A model generated the notes under the pieces. It saw only the letters and a program-made list of their open reading frames with translations, searched no databases and was not told the DNA's origin. This document shows, piece by piece, positions 1 through 8,509 of a DNA stretch of 64,000 nucleotides (positions are counted from its first letter, which is position 1; each line of letters opens with the position of its first letter). The position numbers and the translations under genes were made by a program. The stretch is from Syntrophaceae bacterium UBA2280 (GTDB lineage Bacteria > Desulfobacterota > Syntrophia > Syntrophales > Smithellaceae), in contig DDWS01000063.1 of NCBI GenBank assembly GCA_002347685.1, positions 1-64,000 of the forward strand. Reading direction: 5' to 3'.

Positions 1-223
1 CTTTAACCGGGAAATAGAAATAAATATTCACAAAAGGTCACTCCTGGACCTTGCGATGGGATACATCGGGATGTTCATTGGTATTGCGATGATGACGACA
101 CGTAAAGGAATAGCCAGAGCAGCCTATGTGTGCCGCCCCTCGGCAGAGTTGATGATCATGGCCGCCGCTATAGCGACACAGGGCGGTTTGATGTTTCTGC
201 TCATGCGATATTTTCAGAAGTAG
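1..223 (+). CDS. Small two-helix membrane protein, 5' end outside window
   Basis: The frame is open from the first base to TAG at 221-223 and encodes the last 73 residues of the 77-residue protein seen complete at 20896-21129. The two are identical over the shared part. It has two hydrophobic stretches, one around a GMFIGIAMM motif and one around GGLMFLLMRYF, so it is probably a small inner-membrane protein. I do not recognise the family. The complete copy follows a cas6e-like gene, so another cas6e-like copy may lie just left of the window. Confidence 0.6.
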   Translation, partial: FNREIEINIHKRSLLDLAMGYIGMFIGIAMMTTRKGIARAAYVCRPSAELMIMAAAIATQGGLMFLLMRYFQK

Positions 224-250
224 TGGGGTACTATCAACTAGGGCCGTAAA

Positions 251-280
251 AACCCAGTCCTTCAGGCCGGGAGGATGTGA
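251..280 (+). other. omegaRNA/IS605-type terminal hairpin-like sequence, copy 1
   Basis: An imperfect stem (CCCAGTCC, loop TTCA, GGCCGGG) is followed by AGGATGTGA. This resembles the 3' scaffold end of tnpB/omegaRNA at the right end of IS200/IS605-family elements as I remember it. No tnpB reading frame is next to it. The same sequence with one change is at 21157-21186. The call rests on remembered resemblance only. Confidence 0.25.
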
Positions 281-472
281 AGTGGCATAGCAATAGCGGA
301 GGTAATGTGGACAGTATCAGGGGCGGCAGAGCACGAGTTACTTCGGGCGTCCTCCTAAAGTGTCGTGTATCTGCCCTCTCTGGTCGTCATTTCCACCAGA
401 CGAAAAAAAGCCAAAATTAAAATATAGCCAAGTATTCAGCAGGCAGGCAAAACAAGCAAAAAATGAAAATTT

Positions 473-1060
473 ATGAGCAAATAAGTAAAAGAAATACATT
501 GGCCAATAAGAAGTGAAATTTATGAAGCCGCCCGTGTCCTTGGAACGAAAGGGGGGGCGGTTCGGAGTGAAAAGAAACTAGCTGCTGCGAGGAAGAATCT
601 CCAAAAAGCCATTGGAAAGAAGAAGGGTAATAAGTATCCGGGATTGTATAATGTGGAGAGAATAGCTGCGCTCAAAGCGCAAAAGGCGACCCGCATTGTC
701 CAATATGAACTGGGAACGCAGGCACAATTGCTCGGCCGGAAAGGCGGTCTGGTGAAAAGTGAACGCAAGGCCCGTACTTCAAGAATGAACGCCCGCGGCG
801 GGCCTGAAGGAAAAGGGAAGAAAGCGGGGCGAAAACCGATCTATCATTTCACCAAGCAGATTCGTGCCATGATTGGTGTCAAGGTTCGTCGTCCCTGTGT
901 CATCCCGGATGAGGTCGGAGCTAACCTAAAGAAATATGCCGAAAAGACATTTCCGGCGATGGCGCAATACCCGGACGGCACGCTAAAGCGGGCAAATGTC
1001 CGGATCGTCAGACGCGACGAGAAAACAGGACTCTGGATTCTGACACAGTTCTACACCTAG
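473..1060 (+). pseudogene. Basic repeat-motif protein with early stop (copy 1)
   Basis: The frame opens at ATG 473 but meets TAA at codon 4 (482-484), then stays open to TAG at 1058-1060, about 190 codons. The paralogue at 21379 has a sense codon at that point, which suggests the stop is a lesion. A shortened product could start at TTG 644. The protein is very basic and holds the motif G-x-K-G-G-x-V-x-S-E-x-K twice, near residues 23 and 89. Short K/R-rich 'GGK' motifs of this kind occur in small mobile-element proteins. Family not recognised. Confidence 0.5.
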
Positions 1061-1062
1061 AT

Positions 1063-1128
1063 ATTGCCCGCCAAGACTTTTTGCTGTTCGGCCCCTGGGG
1101 GCTGGTGGCGGCGGGGGGGGGGTGAGGG
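1063..1128 (+). pseudogene. 3' remnant of a small membrane-protein gene
   Basis: Translation in the frame of 1063 gives a tail containing DFLLFGPWGLVAAGGG before TGA. This matches the tail of the downstream gene (DFVVFGPWALWWAAG, ending at 1648). It is therefore the end of a tandem paralogue whose 5' part is gone. It is joined directly to the stop of the preceding pseudogene. The same flank (CTGGTTTGATTCGCTGAGAA) follows both tails. Confidence 0.5.
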
Positions 1129-1153
1129 CTGGTTTGATTCGCTGAGAACATTT

Positions 1154-1199
1154 TTTCCTGGCGCATAAAGTTTCATTTGAAACTTTTTGCGCCAGGAAA
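1154..1199. repeat. 22-bp-arm hairpin A
   Basis: Two 22-base arms with one mismatch surround a TT loop. It lies between the remnant tail at 1128 and the start of the next membrane-protein gene. A second hairpin of the same design but different sequence is at 1659-1708. Differences in one arm are matched by differences in the other, so the pairing is preserved between copies. Confidence 0.85.
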
Positions 1200-1210
1200 C
1201 GGGCTTTTTT

Positions 1211-1648
1211 GTGCCAGGAGATCACCCGTTCTTCGAAAAATCACGAAAAAAAGACAAAATCTGGTCAGCCTCGAACAGATTGATCGACACCATTGGGACG
1301 CTCGCCCCGTACTGCTTCCCCTACATGGTGATCCTTTGGATGCTGATCCTGCCCATGCTGCGTCCCGGAGCCTACAACCTTTATTTTTTCCTGCTGGGTG
1401 CCCCTGTGTCGCTGCACCTCATGGCCGCGATTACAGATTTCATTTCGCAATCGCGTATTCGGGAAGGGACGGACATTCACATCGTAGGCTTTGGCTTTTC
1501 GCTCATTGTAGTGTTATTCATGAACATCCTGATATACGGGACAGTGCTGGCAACCGTCCTGGGGGGCTGGGCGGGGACGAAAGATTTTGTGGTGTTTGGT
1601 CCGTGGGCGCTCTGGTGGGCGGCGGGGGTTCTTTGGGTGCTGGTTTGA
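1211..1648 (+). CDS. Small integral membrane protein of unknown function
   Basis: A frame of about 145 codons. Start codons are uncertain: GTG 1211 is taken because TTG 1187 lies inside hairpin A. The product has a charged N-terminus (HPFFEKSRKKDK), then about four hydrophobic segments: one around MVILWMLILPML, one around YFFLLGAPVSLHLM, one around FSLIVVLFMNILIY and one at the C-terminus (WALWWAAGVLWVLV). I do not recognise the family. It is a tandem duplicate: its tail is repeated at 1063-1128 and its N-terminal coding segment recurs after hairpin B at about 1711-1770. Those two neighbours are truncated, so this is the only complete copy. Confidence 0.5.
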   Translation: MPGDHPFFEKSRKKDKIWSASNRLIDTIGTLAPYCFPYMVILWMLILPMLRPGAYNLYFFLLGAPVSLHLMAAITDFISQSRIREGTDIHIVGFGFSLIVVLFMNILIYGTVLATVLGGWAGTKDFVVFGPWALWWAAGVLWVLV

Positions 1649-1658
1649 TTCGCTGAGA

Positions 1659-1708
1659 ATTCTCCTGGCCCATAAAATATCATTTGATATTTTATGGGCC
1701 AGGAGAAT
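1659..1708. repeat. 24-bp perfect palindromic hairpin B
   Basis: Two perfect 24-base arms flank a TT loop. It follows the membrane-protein gene directly and is the structural twin of hairpin A. Both share the flanks CTGGTTTGATTCGCTGAGAA upstream and TCACCCGTTCTTCGAAAAA downstream. A bidirectional terminator is possible, but no clean U-tract follows. Confidence 0.85.
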
Positions 1709-1713
1709 AGGAG

Positions 1714-2614
1714 TCACCCGTTCTTCGAAAAAACACGAAAAGATAAAATCCGGTCCGCCAGGGAAAATTCTATCACAAAGTTCACGAACTTAGTCCTCAA
1801 TGCGGGGCTTTCCTTGATTGCTTCGAACTTGATTCCCGGCTCCGTCCCGTTTGCCCACTTCTGCCCCCTCTCGAACTGCCCCAACGTAAAAGTGGCCCCA
1901 AAATCCGTTATCAGGGCACTTACTTCTTCTTTGTCCAGGCAGTCCACATACTCGAACACCTTGTCTTCCTTGTATTTGTAGTAATGATTGGCGGCGATCT
2001 GCTTTTCTCTTTCTTCCGTCTCCGCGGTTTCCCTGGCCTTTGAAGCCGCGTTGTCTTTTTCCAGTTTCTGTTTCAGAGAGCTTATACGGGCCGATAATCC
2101 TCCTCCAGGGCCTTCATGATATATCCGCCTACATTCCGCACCGTGCCTGTCTGGATTTTATTATCCACAGAGTCAAGGATCTCATTGACGTATTCTATCT
2201 TGTTTTTATAGGTCTTCAGGATCGCCAGAATTTTCTTTTCCTTGAATCCGTAACCACTGAGCCTGTCGTACAGCGGTTCATTGATCTCGACATCATCGAG
2301 GGCCTGCCGTGTTTGCTCCGCAATTTTCTTAATGTTCTTGAGCTTTTTCAACAATTCGTTTGATGTGTTCGGGCCGGGTTCGATTAAAAATTTCAGGTGG
2401 GTTACTTTATGGCCTTCCCCTAGCCGCCGATGATCCACGCTGACTTTAAGGTCTGACTTTGTATTGATTCCCTTTATGGGCGTGACAATCACGGCACGGT
2501 TAACATACTTGAATTCGTCGTAGTGTTTGTCTTCATGAGTGTCCATCATGTGCTTGTAATCATCAATAGCAATCCAAGGGGTCGATCCCCTGTCGTACTT
2601 GGCGATAAAAAAGG
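1714..2614 (-). pseudogene. Decayed plasmid replication initiator (Rep_3-like)
   Basis: On the minus strand the frame from about 2614 to 2082 holds features of the winged-helix part of Rep_3-type initiators: DEFKYVNRAVIVTPIKGIN, then HKVTHLKFLIEP, then a tail with GGYIMKALEEDY. A frameshift at about 2082-2090 moves the rest (EKDNAASKARETAETEE and onward) into another frame that runs to about 1714. The N-terminal half is missing, because an in-frame stop lies at 2615-2617. The final residues overlap the duplicated segment after hairpin B. I infer the relic of a plasmid or integrated element. The family call rests on motif resemblance only. Confidence 0.5.
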
Positions 2615-2617
2615 ATC

Positions 2618-2910
2618 AAAACCGCCATCGCGGATATGAGCGGTTCGACCACAACAAACTGCCGGCAACACGGAATCGCTCAACGACATCATGTCTACGT
2701 TTAAAACGGAAAACGATCATCGTCTAGCGCATTCAAGCCCGGCTAAGAAAACACCAGGGCAGTTGCGTGGAGGGTCAGGTATAAAGAAAGCCGGCCAATA
2801 ATCGCACCGGAAGAGATCATCCCCCTGGATGTGCGGGGATTGTTTTAACAAAGTGTTGGACTCGTAAAAAGCGTCATCGCTAAAAAGGTTAGAAAAAATA
2901 AACCATCTAA
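2618..2910. other. Intergenic, no gene seen
   Basis: Only short interrupted frames occur here. A plus-strand frame of about 60 codons (from about 2634, ending near 2802) has no recognisable features. I see no repeat or clear promoter. Confidence 0.4.
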
Positions 2911-2924
2911 AAGGAGAAAGTTTT

Positions 2925-3380
2925 ATGAAAAAGATTCAAGTAATGGTAGTCGTCTTGTCATTGTTCCTTGCGGCATCTTTTTGTTTTGCCCAGGATAGAG
3001 GAACCGCCGCCGAAGCAAAAGCACTTCTCGACAAAGCTGTGGCCCTGATCAAGGCGGAAGGAGAAAAAGCCTATCCTAAAATTCAGGATTCCAAAGGCGA
3101 GTTCATCAACAAAGATTTATATATCTATGTTTTCGCCGCAGAGACGGCCACTGTGGCAGTTCACCCCTACGCTCCGGGAATGATCGGCAAATCCTGGATC
3201 ACATTGAAAGACGCCAATGGGAAAGCCTTTGTTCAGGAAATGTTGGACGGGGCAAAGACCAAAGGCAAAGGGACCGTAGATTACCGATGGACCGATCCTC
3301 AAACCAAAAAGGCAGAAGATAAATCTGCTTATTACGAGAGAGTCGGAAACATGGTTGTCGTTTCCGGATTTTACAAATAG
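2925..3380 (+). CDS. Secreted single-Cache-domain protein
   Basis: This encodes 151 residues with a clear signal peptide (MKKIQVMVVVLSLFLAASFC, cleaved after about residue 22, CFA-QD). The rest resembles a single Cache (sCache) ligand-binding domain: a long helix (residues 28-52) followed by Y-I-Y-V-F, V-A-V-H-P and G-T-V-D-Y-R-W-T-D-P strands. Stand-alone Cache proteins of this size are periplasmic and bind small organic ligands, but the ligand is unknown. A strong ribosome site (AAAGGAGA) lies 7-8 bases before the ATG. An intrinsic terminator follows at 3431. It appears to be a single-gene unit. Confidence 0.8.
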   Translation: MKKIQVMVVVLSLFLAASFCFAQDRGTAAEAKALLDKAVALIKAEGEKAYPKIQDSKGEFINKDLYIYVFAAETATVAVHPYAPGMIGKSWITLKDANGKAFVQEMLDGAKTKGKGTVDYRWTDPQTKKAEDKSAYYERVGNMVVVSGFYK

Positions 3381-3430
3381 CAAAAAGGCAGAAAGCAGCT
3401 TAACTCTGCCGACCAGGAGATCGTAAAATG

Positions 3431-3478
3431 GCCTGGCCCCCGTGTTCCGGAAAGGAGCAAAAAGGGCCAGGCTTTTTT
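3431..3478 (+). terminator. Intrinsic terminator after the Cache gene
   Basis: The arms GCCTGGCCC (3431-3439) and GGGCCAGGC (3464-3472) pair perfectly and are followed by six T residues. This is a standard rho-independent terminator. Confidence 0.85.
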
Positions 3479-3489
3479 GCGTCAAGAAA

Positions 3490-3606
3490 CGAGATACACC
3501 GAGATACACCGAGAGTTAACGAGAGTAAACGAGAGTAAACGAGATGCACTCGCAAAGTGGATCTCGGTGTATCTCGGTGACAGTCGGTGTATCTCGGTGT
3601 ATCTCG
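3490..3606. repeat. Inverted repeat built from 10-bp tandem units
   Basis: The left part repeats the 10-mer GAGATACACC and variants (GAGAGTTAAC, GAGAGTAAAC, GAGATGCACT) six times in register. The right part carries the complement (GGTGTATCTC) several times. The arms 3490-3512 and 3584-3606 are perfectly complementary over 23 bases. The 10-bp period places each unit on one helical face. It lies about 0.9 kb from the decayed Rep gene, so iteron-like or protein-binding arrays are possible. Confidence 0.9.
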
Positions 3607-3706
3607 GTGACACTCGGGCTTAGTTTTCAAAGGTTCTGGAGGGTCGAGGGGGAGGATCTGGCCCGAGGGTAGGGAATCCTTTTTTACTGCCCATTTCGAT
3701 GGCACT

Positions 3707-4280
3707 TTTTAGTAGAAATTGCCAGACGAGGGTGGTAATATACAAACAATTGCTGCAGTAGTCCTAAATTGGACGAATAGGAATCTCCAAATTACCGTTT
3801 TCAAAACCATCCTGTGTAAGGAAAAATCCCGTACGTTATATTTGCGCTTTGATTTCACTTGTTACCAGTTTGTTACCATATACATATAATAAATTATATG
3901 TCTCCCGCTTTTTAGACCCCCAAAAACGGCAAAAAAACCAAAAAAACGCATTTTGGAGCCTCCTGAAACCAGCCCCCTCGGTTGCCCATTGCCTGCCTTT
4001 TTGAACGCCGCCCTTCGCTGCCTCCCACTTCGTTTGCCCCCTCGCACGGATGCCATTTTAGGCACGCCCATTGCCAACCCCCTCTGCCCCTGCGCAACAT
4101 GCCCCTTGCTCTGCCTCCACGCACTGCGTCCTGTATGCCCCCGGTGCTCTGTGCCAGGGGAGCTAGGACTTTGCCCCCTGCGCCCTGCAGGCATACACGT
4201 TAATGTTGGAGGCGGACCGTCGCGGGATGATGGAGGGGATGGAGTACGAGGTCGAGTTGACCGTGCTGCGGATTGTTGCC
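3707..4280. other. Gene-poor, C-rich stretch
   Basis: From 3900 to 4200 the plus strand is strikingly C-rich with many CCCCCT/TGCC runs. Long frames exist on both strands but have no protein-like features, and the bias alone explains them. I see no supported gene. Confidence 0.5.
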
Positions 4281-4281
4281 T

Positions 4282-4449
4282 GCTGGATGGAACGACGAAC
4301 GAATCCGGCTGGCCTTCAGTATGGATTTCTGTGATAGAGAAGTGATGAGCCATGTGGCCACGACCGGTGGCATCTCCGGAGATATGGTCCGGGACCTGAT
4401 GGCGGAATCCATTGAATCCTGTTTTGGGAATACGTGTCCGGTGAAATAG
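4282..4449 (+). pseudogene. IS3-family transposase (orfB) fragment
   Basis: In the frame through 4321 the translation reads NDERIRLAFSMDFCDREVMS, then HVATTGGISGDMVRDLMAES and IESCFGNT, before TAG at 4447-4449. This matches the first part of the DDE integrase core of IS3 OrfB proteins around the first catalytic Asp (A-F-x-x-D-x-C-D-R-E). The upstream and downstream parts are lost or out of frame. Confidence 0.65.
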
Positions 4450-4751
4450 GGATAACTCCAGTTGCCCTTGAAGAAAATACTTGGTTTCGAACGATAATCA
4501 ATAATCATATGGACAATGTTTGCATTGTTGATCAACACATTTTACGCACGAGTTCAGTAATAATTGTTTGATTTTAATGGAATATTGGCGTAAATAATCA
4601 AGCATTAAATCAATGGCGCTGTTTGATAAACAGCGGAATTATGTATCAGGTGTATTCGGCATTCATTATCTTTGAGACAAGGATGAGAAGCAGATTGCCC
4701 CTGCTGCACTTAATGCAAATGAATGAATAAACAGACCGTAAGGATTAACCC
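4450..4751. other. AT-rich leader before the nuclease genes
   Basis: This segment is AT-rich with no supported reading frame. It should contain the promoter of the downstream nuclease pair, but I cannot point to clear -35/-10 hexamers. A ribosome site (AAGGA) lies just before ATG 4752. Confidence 0.4.
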
Positions 4752-5879
4752 ATGATTCGTTTCCTTCACACCAGCGACTGGCAATTGGGCATGACCCGCA
4801 GCTTCCTTTCGGAAGAAGCTCAGGCGCGTTACACCCAGGCGCGGTTTGATGCCATACGAACAATGGGCCGTATTGCCAAAGAAAAACAATGTCAGTTTAT
4901 GTTGGTGTGCGGCGATTCCTTCGAGTCAAACCAGGTAGACCGTAAAACCGTTGCACGGGCAATTGAAGCACTCAAAGAGGTGACGATCCCTGTTTATCTC
5001 CTTCCCGGTAATCATGATCCTTTGAATGCGGCTTCCGTTTACTGCTCCAGCACTTTCATGGAAAAGAACCCGGCTCATGTCCACATCATCGAGAACACGG
5101 TGCCTATTCCAGTTGGTGATGGTTTCGAACTGGTAGGCGCACCTTGGCTGTCCAAACGGCCGAACGGCAATCCAATTGTTGACTTGCTCAACGCGCTGCC
5201 TCCGGCAGGGAGTATAAAGCGTATCTGTGTGGGGCATGGCATTATTGACATTTTTACTCCCGATAAAGAAGCAGAAAATGTAATTGCGGTTTCCAAACTT
5301 GAGACCGCAATATCGGAAGGAAAGGTTCATTTTATAGCTCTTGGCGATCGCCATTCCCTCACAAAAGTGGGTTCCGGCGATAGAATCTGGTATTCCGGCA
5401 CGCCCGAATCCACCGATTTCCGCGAAGACCATTCAGGGTACTGCCAAATTGTCAATATGGATGGCGCCGATATCAGTACCGAAGAAGTAAAAATTGGACA
5501 ATGGAGTTTTATCGACGAACTAGTGGACCTGAATACCGAAGCCGATGTGGAATCTCTCCGGAAAAAGCTGGAAGACATCCCGAACAGGGAACGGTCAATT
5601 GTAAAACTGGTTCTTAAAGGTACGCTCACACTTTCTTTGCACGGAGTTCTTCAAAACCACATTCTTGCAGCCAAGGATGTTCTGGCAGGTTCTGCGATCA
5701 ACGAAGACGACCTCCTCGTCATTCCCAAGGATACAGACTTCACCGACCTTGGTTTTTCCGGCTTTGCCGATGCAACGGTAAAAAGGCTCCGGGAAAAAAT
5801 AGACCAGGGTGGGACCGAAGGCGCTGTTGCCCGCGATGCATTCATGCTCCTTCTTCGCCTTGCCAAGGGGGTTGCATGA
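4752..5879 (+). CDS. sbcD: SbcD/Mre11-like DNA repair exonuclease
   Basis: This 375-residue protein has all the calcineurin-like phosphoesterase motifs of SbcD/Mre11: HTSDWQLG (6-13), GDSFESN (54-60), GNHDP (86-90), GHG (161-163) and GDRHS (198-202). The metal-binding Asp, His and Asn residues are therefore present. The family forms a complex with an SMC-like ATPase and degrades or trims DNA ends and hairpins. It overlaps the next gene by ATGA, as sbcD-sbcC pairs do. It is divergent from housekeeping SbcD and sits in an accessory island, so a defence role is as likely as general repair. The start is ATG 4752 with AAGGA upstream. Confidence 0.88.
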   Translation: MIRFLHTSDWQLGMTRSFLSEEAQARYTQARFDAIRTMGRIAKEKQCQFMLVCGDSFESNQVDRKTVARAIEALKEVTIPVYLLPGNHDPLNAASVYCSSTFMEKNPAHVHIIENTVPIPVGDGFELVGAPWLSKRPNGNPIVDLLNALPPAGSIKRICVGHGIIDIFTPDKEAENVIAVSKLETAISEGKVHFIALGDRHSLTKVGSGDRIWYSGTPESTDFREDHSGYCQIVNMDGADISTEEVKIGQWSFIDELVDLNTEADVESLRKKLEDIPNRERSIVKLVLKGTLTLSLHGVLQNHILAAKDVLAGSAINEDDLLVIPKDTDFTDLGFSGFADATVKRLREKIDQGGTEGAVARDAFMLLLRLAKGVA

Positions 5880-8509
5880 AACTCCTTCGTCTTAAGGTTG
5901 CCAATTACCGGGGCATTAATACACGCGAGATAAACTTCAGTCCCCTGGGGATTACCCGCATAGAAGGCCCGAACGAGTCGGGGAAGTCCAGTCTCGGCGA
6001 GGCCATCAACACGATTTTGGACTATCAGGACAATAGCAAAGGTAAAGACATTCAGGCCATCCAGCCTGTTCATCAGGATGTGGGCCCTGAAATTGAACTG
6101 GAAATGGAAACCGGCAAATATGTGTTTACCTATTTCAAGCGATTCTTAAGAAAACCTGAGACCAGCCTTTCTATCACAAAACCGAACCCCGAAAACCTCA
6201 CAGGCCGTCAGGCGCACGACCGAGTCAATGAAATTCTCAAGGAAACACTGGACGTCGATTTGTGGAAAGCTTTGTCTATCATGCAGGGTGAGGCGATTGA
6301 CCAACCGGAACTTAAAAACAAACAAGCGTTGTCTGCAGCGCTCGACAGGGCCGCAGGGGTTCAACCGTCCGCTTCGCAAGAGATCGGATTGTTCAAAAGG
6401 ATTTCGCAGGAATATGAACTCTACTATACGATTGGTAGGGGTACCGAGAAGAAGGAACTCCAGGAACTGCGGAATAAAGTGACCGAAAAAGAGGCGGAGA
6501 TCAGGTCGATTGAACAAGACATCCGTGCGCTCGAAAACGATATCGAGCGTGTCCCTGTATTGCAAAGGGAGTTGGTCCAGCTCAAGAAGCAGGAAGAAGA
6601 TCTATCCCAACAGATGATAGACATCACGACCAAGCTTGAGCAAATCAGCTCACTCGAAAACACTCTTTCTGCGGCCGCTTTAAAACTGGAATCTGCTCAA
6701 AAAACACTTCAGGCAGCTCAGCACGCAAAAGAAATTCGCCAGGCGATGATTGGTGCAGCAGAAACCGCCGCCAATGCCCACAAGGAGCTTCAAGAAAGCA
6801 GTTCAATGGCCCTGCCGGCTTTGTCTCGGGCCGAGGAAGCCCGCAATATAGCCAAGGTTGCGGCGGACGAAGCCGAACAAAAGAGAAAGGAAGCGGAATC
6901 TCGCGCCACATTGAATAGGTCGGATTTCGATTATTATCATGACAAGCTCGATCTGGATCTGTTACTTGAACGCAAACAACGGATTGACCAGACACGCAAA
7001 GACGCCGCCCAGGCGGAGACGGTGTTGGCGCAGAACAAGGTGGACGCCGAAACCTTAAAAAGAATAAAAGATGCTGAACTCGCATACAATAACGCCTGTG
7101 CCAAGATGGAAATAGGTTCGCCAAGCGTTCTTCTTCATTCCAGATCTAAATGTCGCCTCTCCATTGACGGTACAGATGCGGTACTCGACATTGATGAAGT
7201 TCGTAAAATATCCGTCTCAGATAAGACTACGGTGTCCATTCCTGGAACGCTTGATATCGAAATAACCGCAGGCTCCAGCATAGAAGGGCTTGCCCGAAAG
7301 GCCGAAGACGCTCGACAGGCTCTCCATGCTGCCTGTGCCGCCGCTAGTGTGGCTGGGCCGGATGAAGCCAGAAAAGCGTATGACGAACGCCAGGAGGCAA
7401 TGCGGGTCGTTGAAAACAAGGTTCAAGTCGAGAAGGATAACCTCAGGGATATTAGTTACGAAAGCCTTGAACAAAGGTTGCACAGTCTCCAGCAAAGCGT
7501 GCCGAACTACCTTGTCAGACGAGTTAAAGAACCAGCGATTTGCCCTGATTTCGACATGGCAAAAAAAGATCGGACAAAGGCCGAAGAAAATCTTCAGGCT
7601 GCGAATGGCGAATTAGAAACTACGCGTAAAGTTCTCGAGTCTGCCCGCTCCTTCTACGACAGTATCAATATCAAGCACAGAGAAGCCGGGGCAAAGCTTG
7701 AGCAGTTGGCCAAAGATCTCAAACAGACTCAAGAAAACCTCGATAAGGCCCGTAAAAAAGAATCTGATGAAACACTCGATGGAAACTTGACTTCTGCCGA
7801 TCGGGCTGTGCTCGCAGAAGACACTGCATATCGTGCAGCCGCAGACTCTTTAAAAGCTTTCAACCCTGAACAAATAAAAGCCCTGGCAGATTCTACCAAA
7901 GGGTCCTTGAAAACGATAAAAATCAGCCATGATTCAAAAGACAGGGGGCTGCTTGAGATCCAAACCCGTCTTAAAATTAAGGGCGAAGAGGGCCTTCACG
8001 AAAAATTAAACGCGGCAAAGAATCAACTTGAACAATTACAGCTCAAAAACCAGGCGACCACCCAAAGAGCTATCGCGGCCAAATGCCTTTTTGATACCAT
8101 AAGCGAAGAGCGGGACAAGGCGAGCCGGGCTTATGTGGCCCCGCTTAAAGAAAAAATGGAAAGACTCGGACGTTTGGTCTTCGACCCTTCATTTCAGGTG
8201 ACTATCGACGATGATTTAAAAATTACCAGCAGAACAGTCTCTGGTGTCACGGTTCCCTTCGATTCCCTTAGCGGTGGTACAAGAGAACAACTTTCTTTGA
8301 TGTACCGGTTGTCGTGTTCCATGATAGTGGCAAAGGATGGCGGAACACCGGTTATTTTAGATGATGCGCTGGGTTATACCGACCAGGAGCGTCTAAAATT
8401 GATGGGCGCCGTATTGGCGGTAGCCGCACGGGAATGTCAGATCATTATCTTTACCTGTGTTCCTGAAAGATATGCTTTTATCGGGGAGGCAGCTGTTGTT
8501 CCACTGTAG
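5876..8509 (+). CDS. sbcC: SbcC/Rad50-like SMC ATPase
   Basis: This 877-residue protein has a Walker A motif GPNESGKSS (31-39), long coiled-coil stretches rich in Glu, Lys, Ala and Gln (about 190-380 and 500-750), an ABC signature SLSGG (797-801) and a Walker B ending in VILDDAL (about 827-833). This is the head-coil-head plan of SbcC/Rad50. I see no CxxC zinc hook between the coils, unlike classical Rad50. ATG overlaps the stop of the nuclease gene by 4 bases. The last 78 bases of the gene are repeated at 9577-9654 with mostly silent changes. Confidence 0.87.
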   Translation: MKLLRLKVANYRGINTREINFSPLGITRIEGPNESGKSSLGEAINTILDYQDNSKGKDIQAIQPVHQDVGPEIELEMETGKYVFTYFKRFLRKPETSLSITKPNPENLTGRQAHDRVNEILKETLDVDLWKALSIMQGEAIDQPELKNKQALSAALDRAAGVQPSASQEIGLFKRISQEYELYYTIGRGTEKKELQELRNKVTEKEAEIRSIEQDIRALENDIERVPVLQRELVQLKKQEEDLSQQMIDITTKLEQISSLENTLSAAALKLESAQKTLQAAQHAKEIRQAMIGAAETAANAHKELQESSSMALPALSRAEEARNIAKVAADEAEQKRKEAESRATLNRSDFDYYHDKLDLDLLLERKQRIDQTRKDAAQAETVLAQNKVDAETLKRIKDAELAYNNACAKMEIGSPSVLLHSRSKCRLSIDGTDAVLDIDEVRKISVSDKTTVSIPGTLDIEITAGSSIEGLARKAEDARQALHAACAAASVAGPDEARKAYDERQEAMRVVENKVQVEKDNLRDISYESLEQRLHSLQQSVPNYLVRRVKEPAICPDFDMAKKDRTKAEENLQAANGELETTRKVLESARSFYDSINIKHREAGAKLEQLAKDLKQTQENLDKARKKESDETLDGNLTSADRAVLAEDTAYRAAADSLKAFNPEQIKALADSTKGSLKTIKISHDSKDRGLLEIQTRLKIKGEEGLHEKLNAAKNQLEQLQLKNQATTQRAIAAKCLFDTISEERDKASRAYVAPLKEKMERLGRLVFDPSFQVTIDDDLKITSRTVSGVTVPFDSLSGGTREQLSLMYRLSCSMIVAKDGGTPVILDDALGYTDQERLKLMGAVLAVAARECQIIIFTCVPERYAFIGEAAVVPL

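Larger units (their letters stand above)
1..849 (+). repeat. Direct repeat copy 1 (about 850 bp)
   Basis: This segment is nearly identical to 20907-21757 in the same orientation. The first 223 bases, which code for the 77-residue protein tail, are identical. The non-coding and pseudogene part carries roughly a dozen scattered substitutions and a 2-base length difference in a G-run. Homology stops at about 849 and 21757, where the second copy runs into a regulator fragment. The true left end lies outside the window. Confidence 0.95.

Noticed and set aside
1154..1199. Integron attC site
   Set aside because: The hairpins lack the GTTRRRY/RYYYAAC core sites and no integrase is present, so the cassette analogy is limited to layout.
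3862..4353. Long minus-strand frame in the C-rich stretch
   Set aside because: Pro/Ser/Gly/Arg-rich low-complexity product explained by base bias. An overlapping plus-strand frame of similar length exists, and the end overlaps a real IS3 fragment in another frame.
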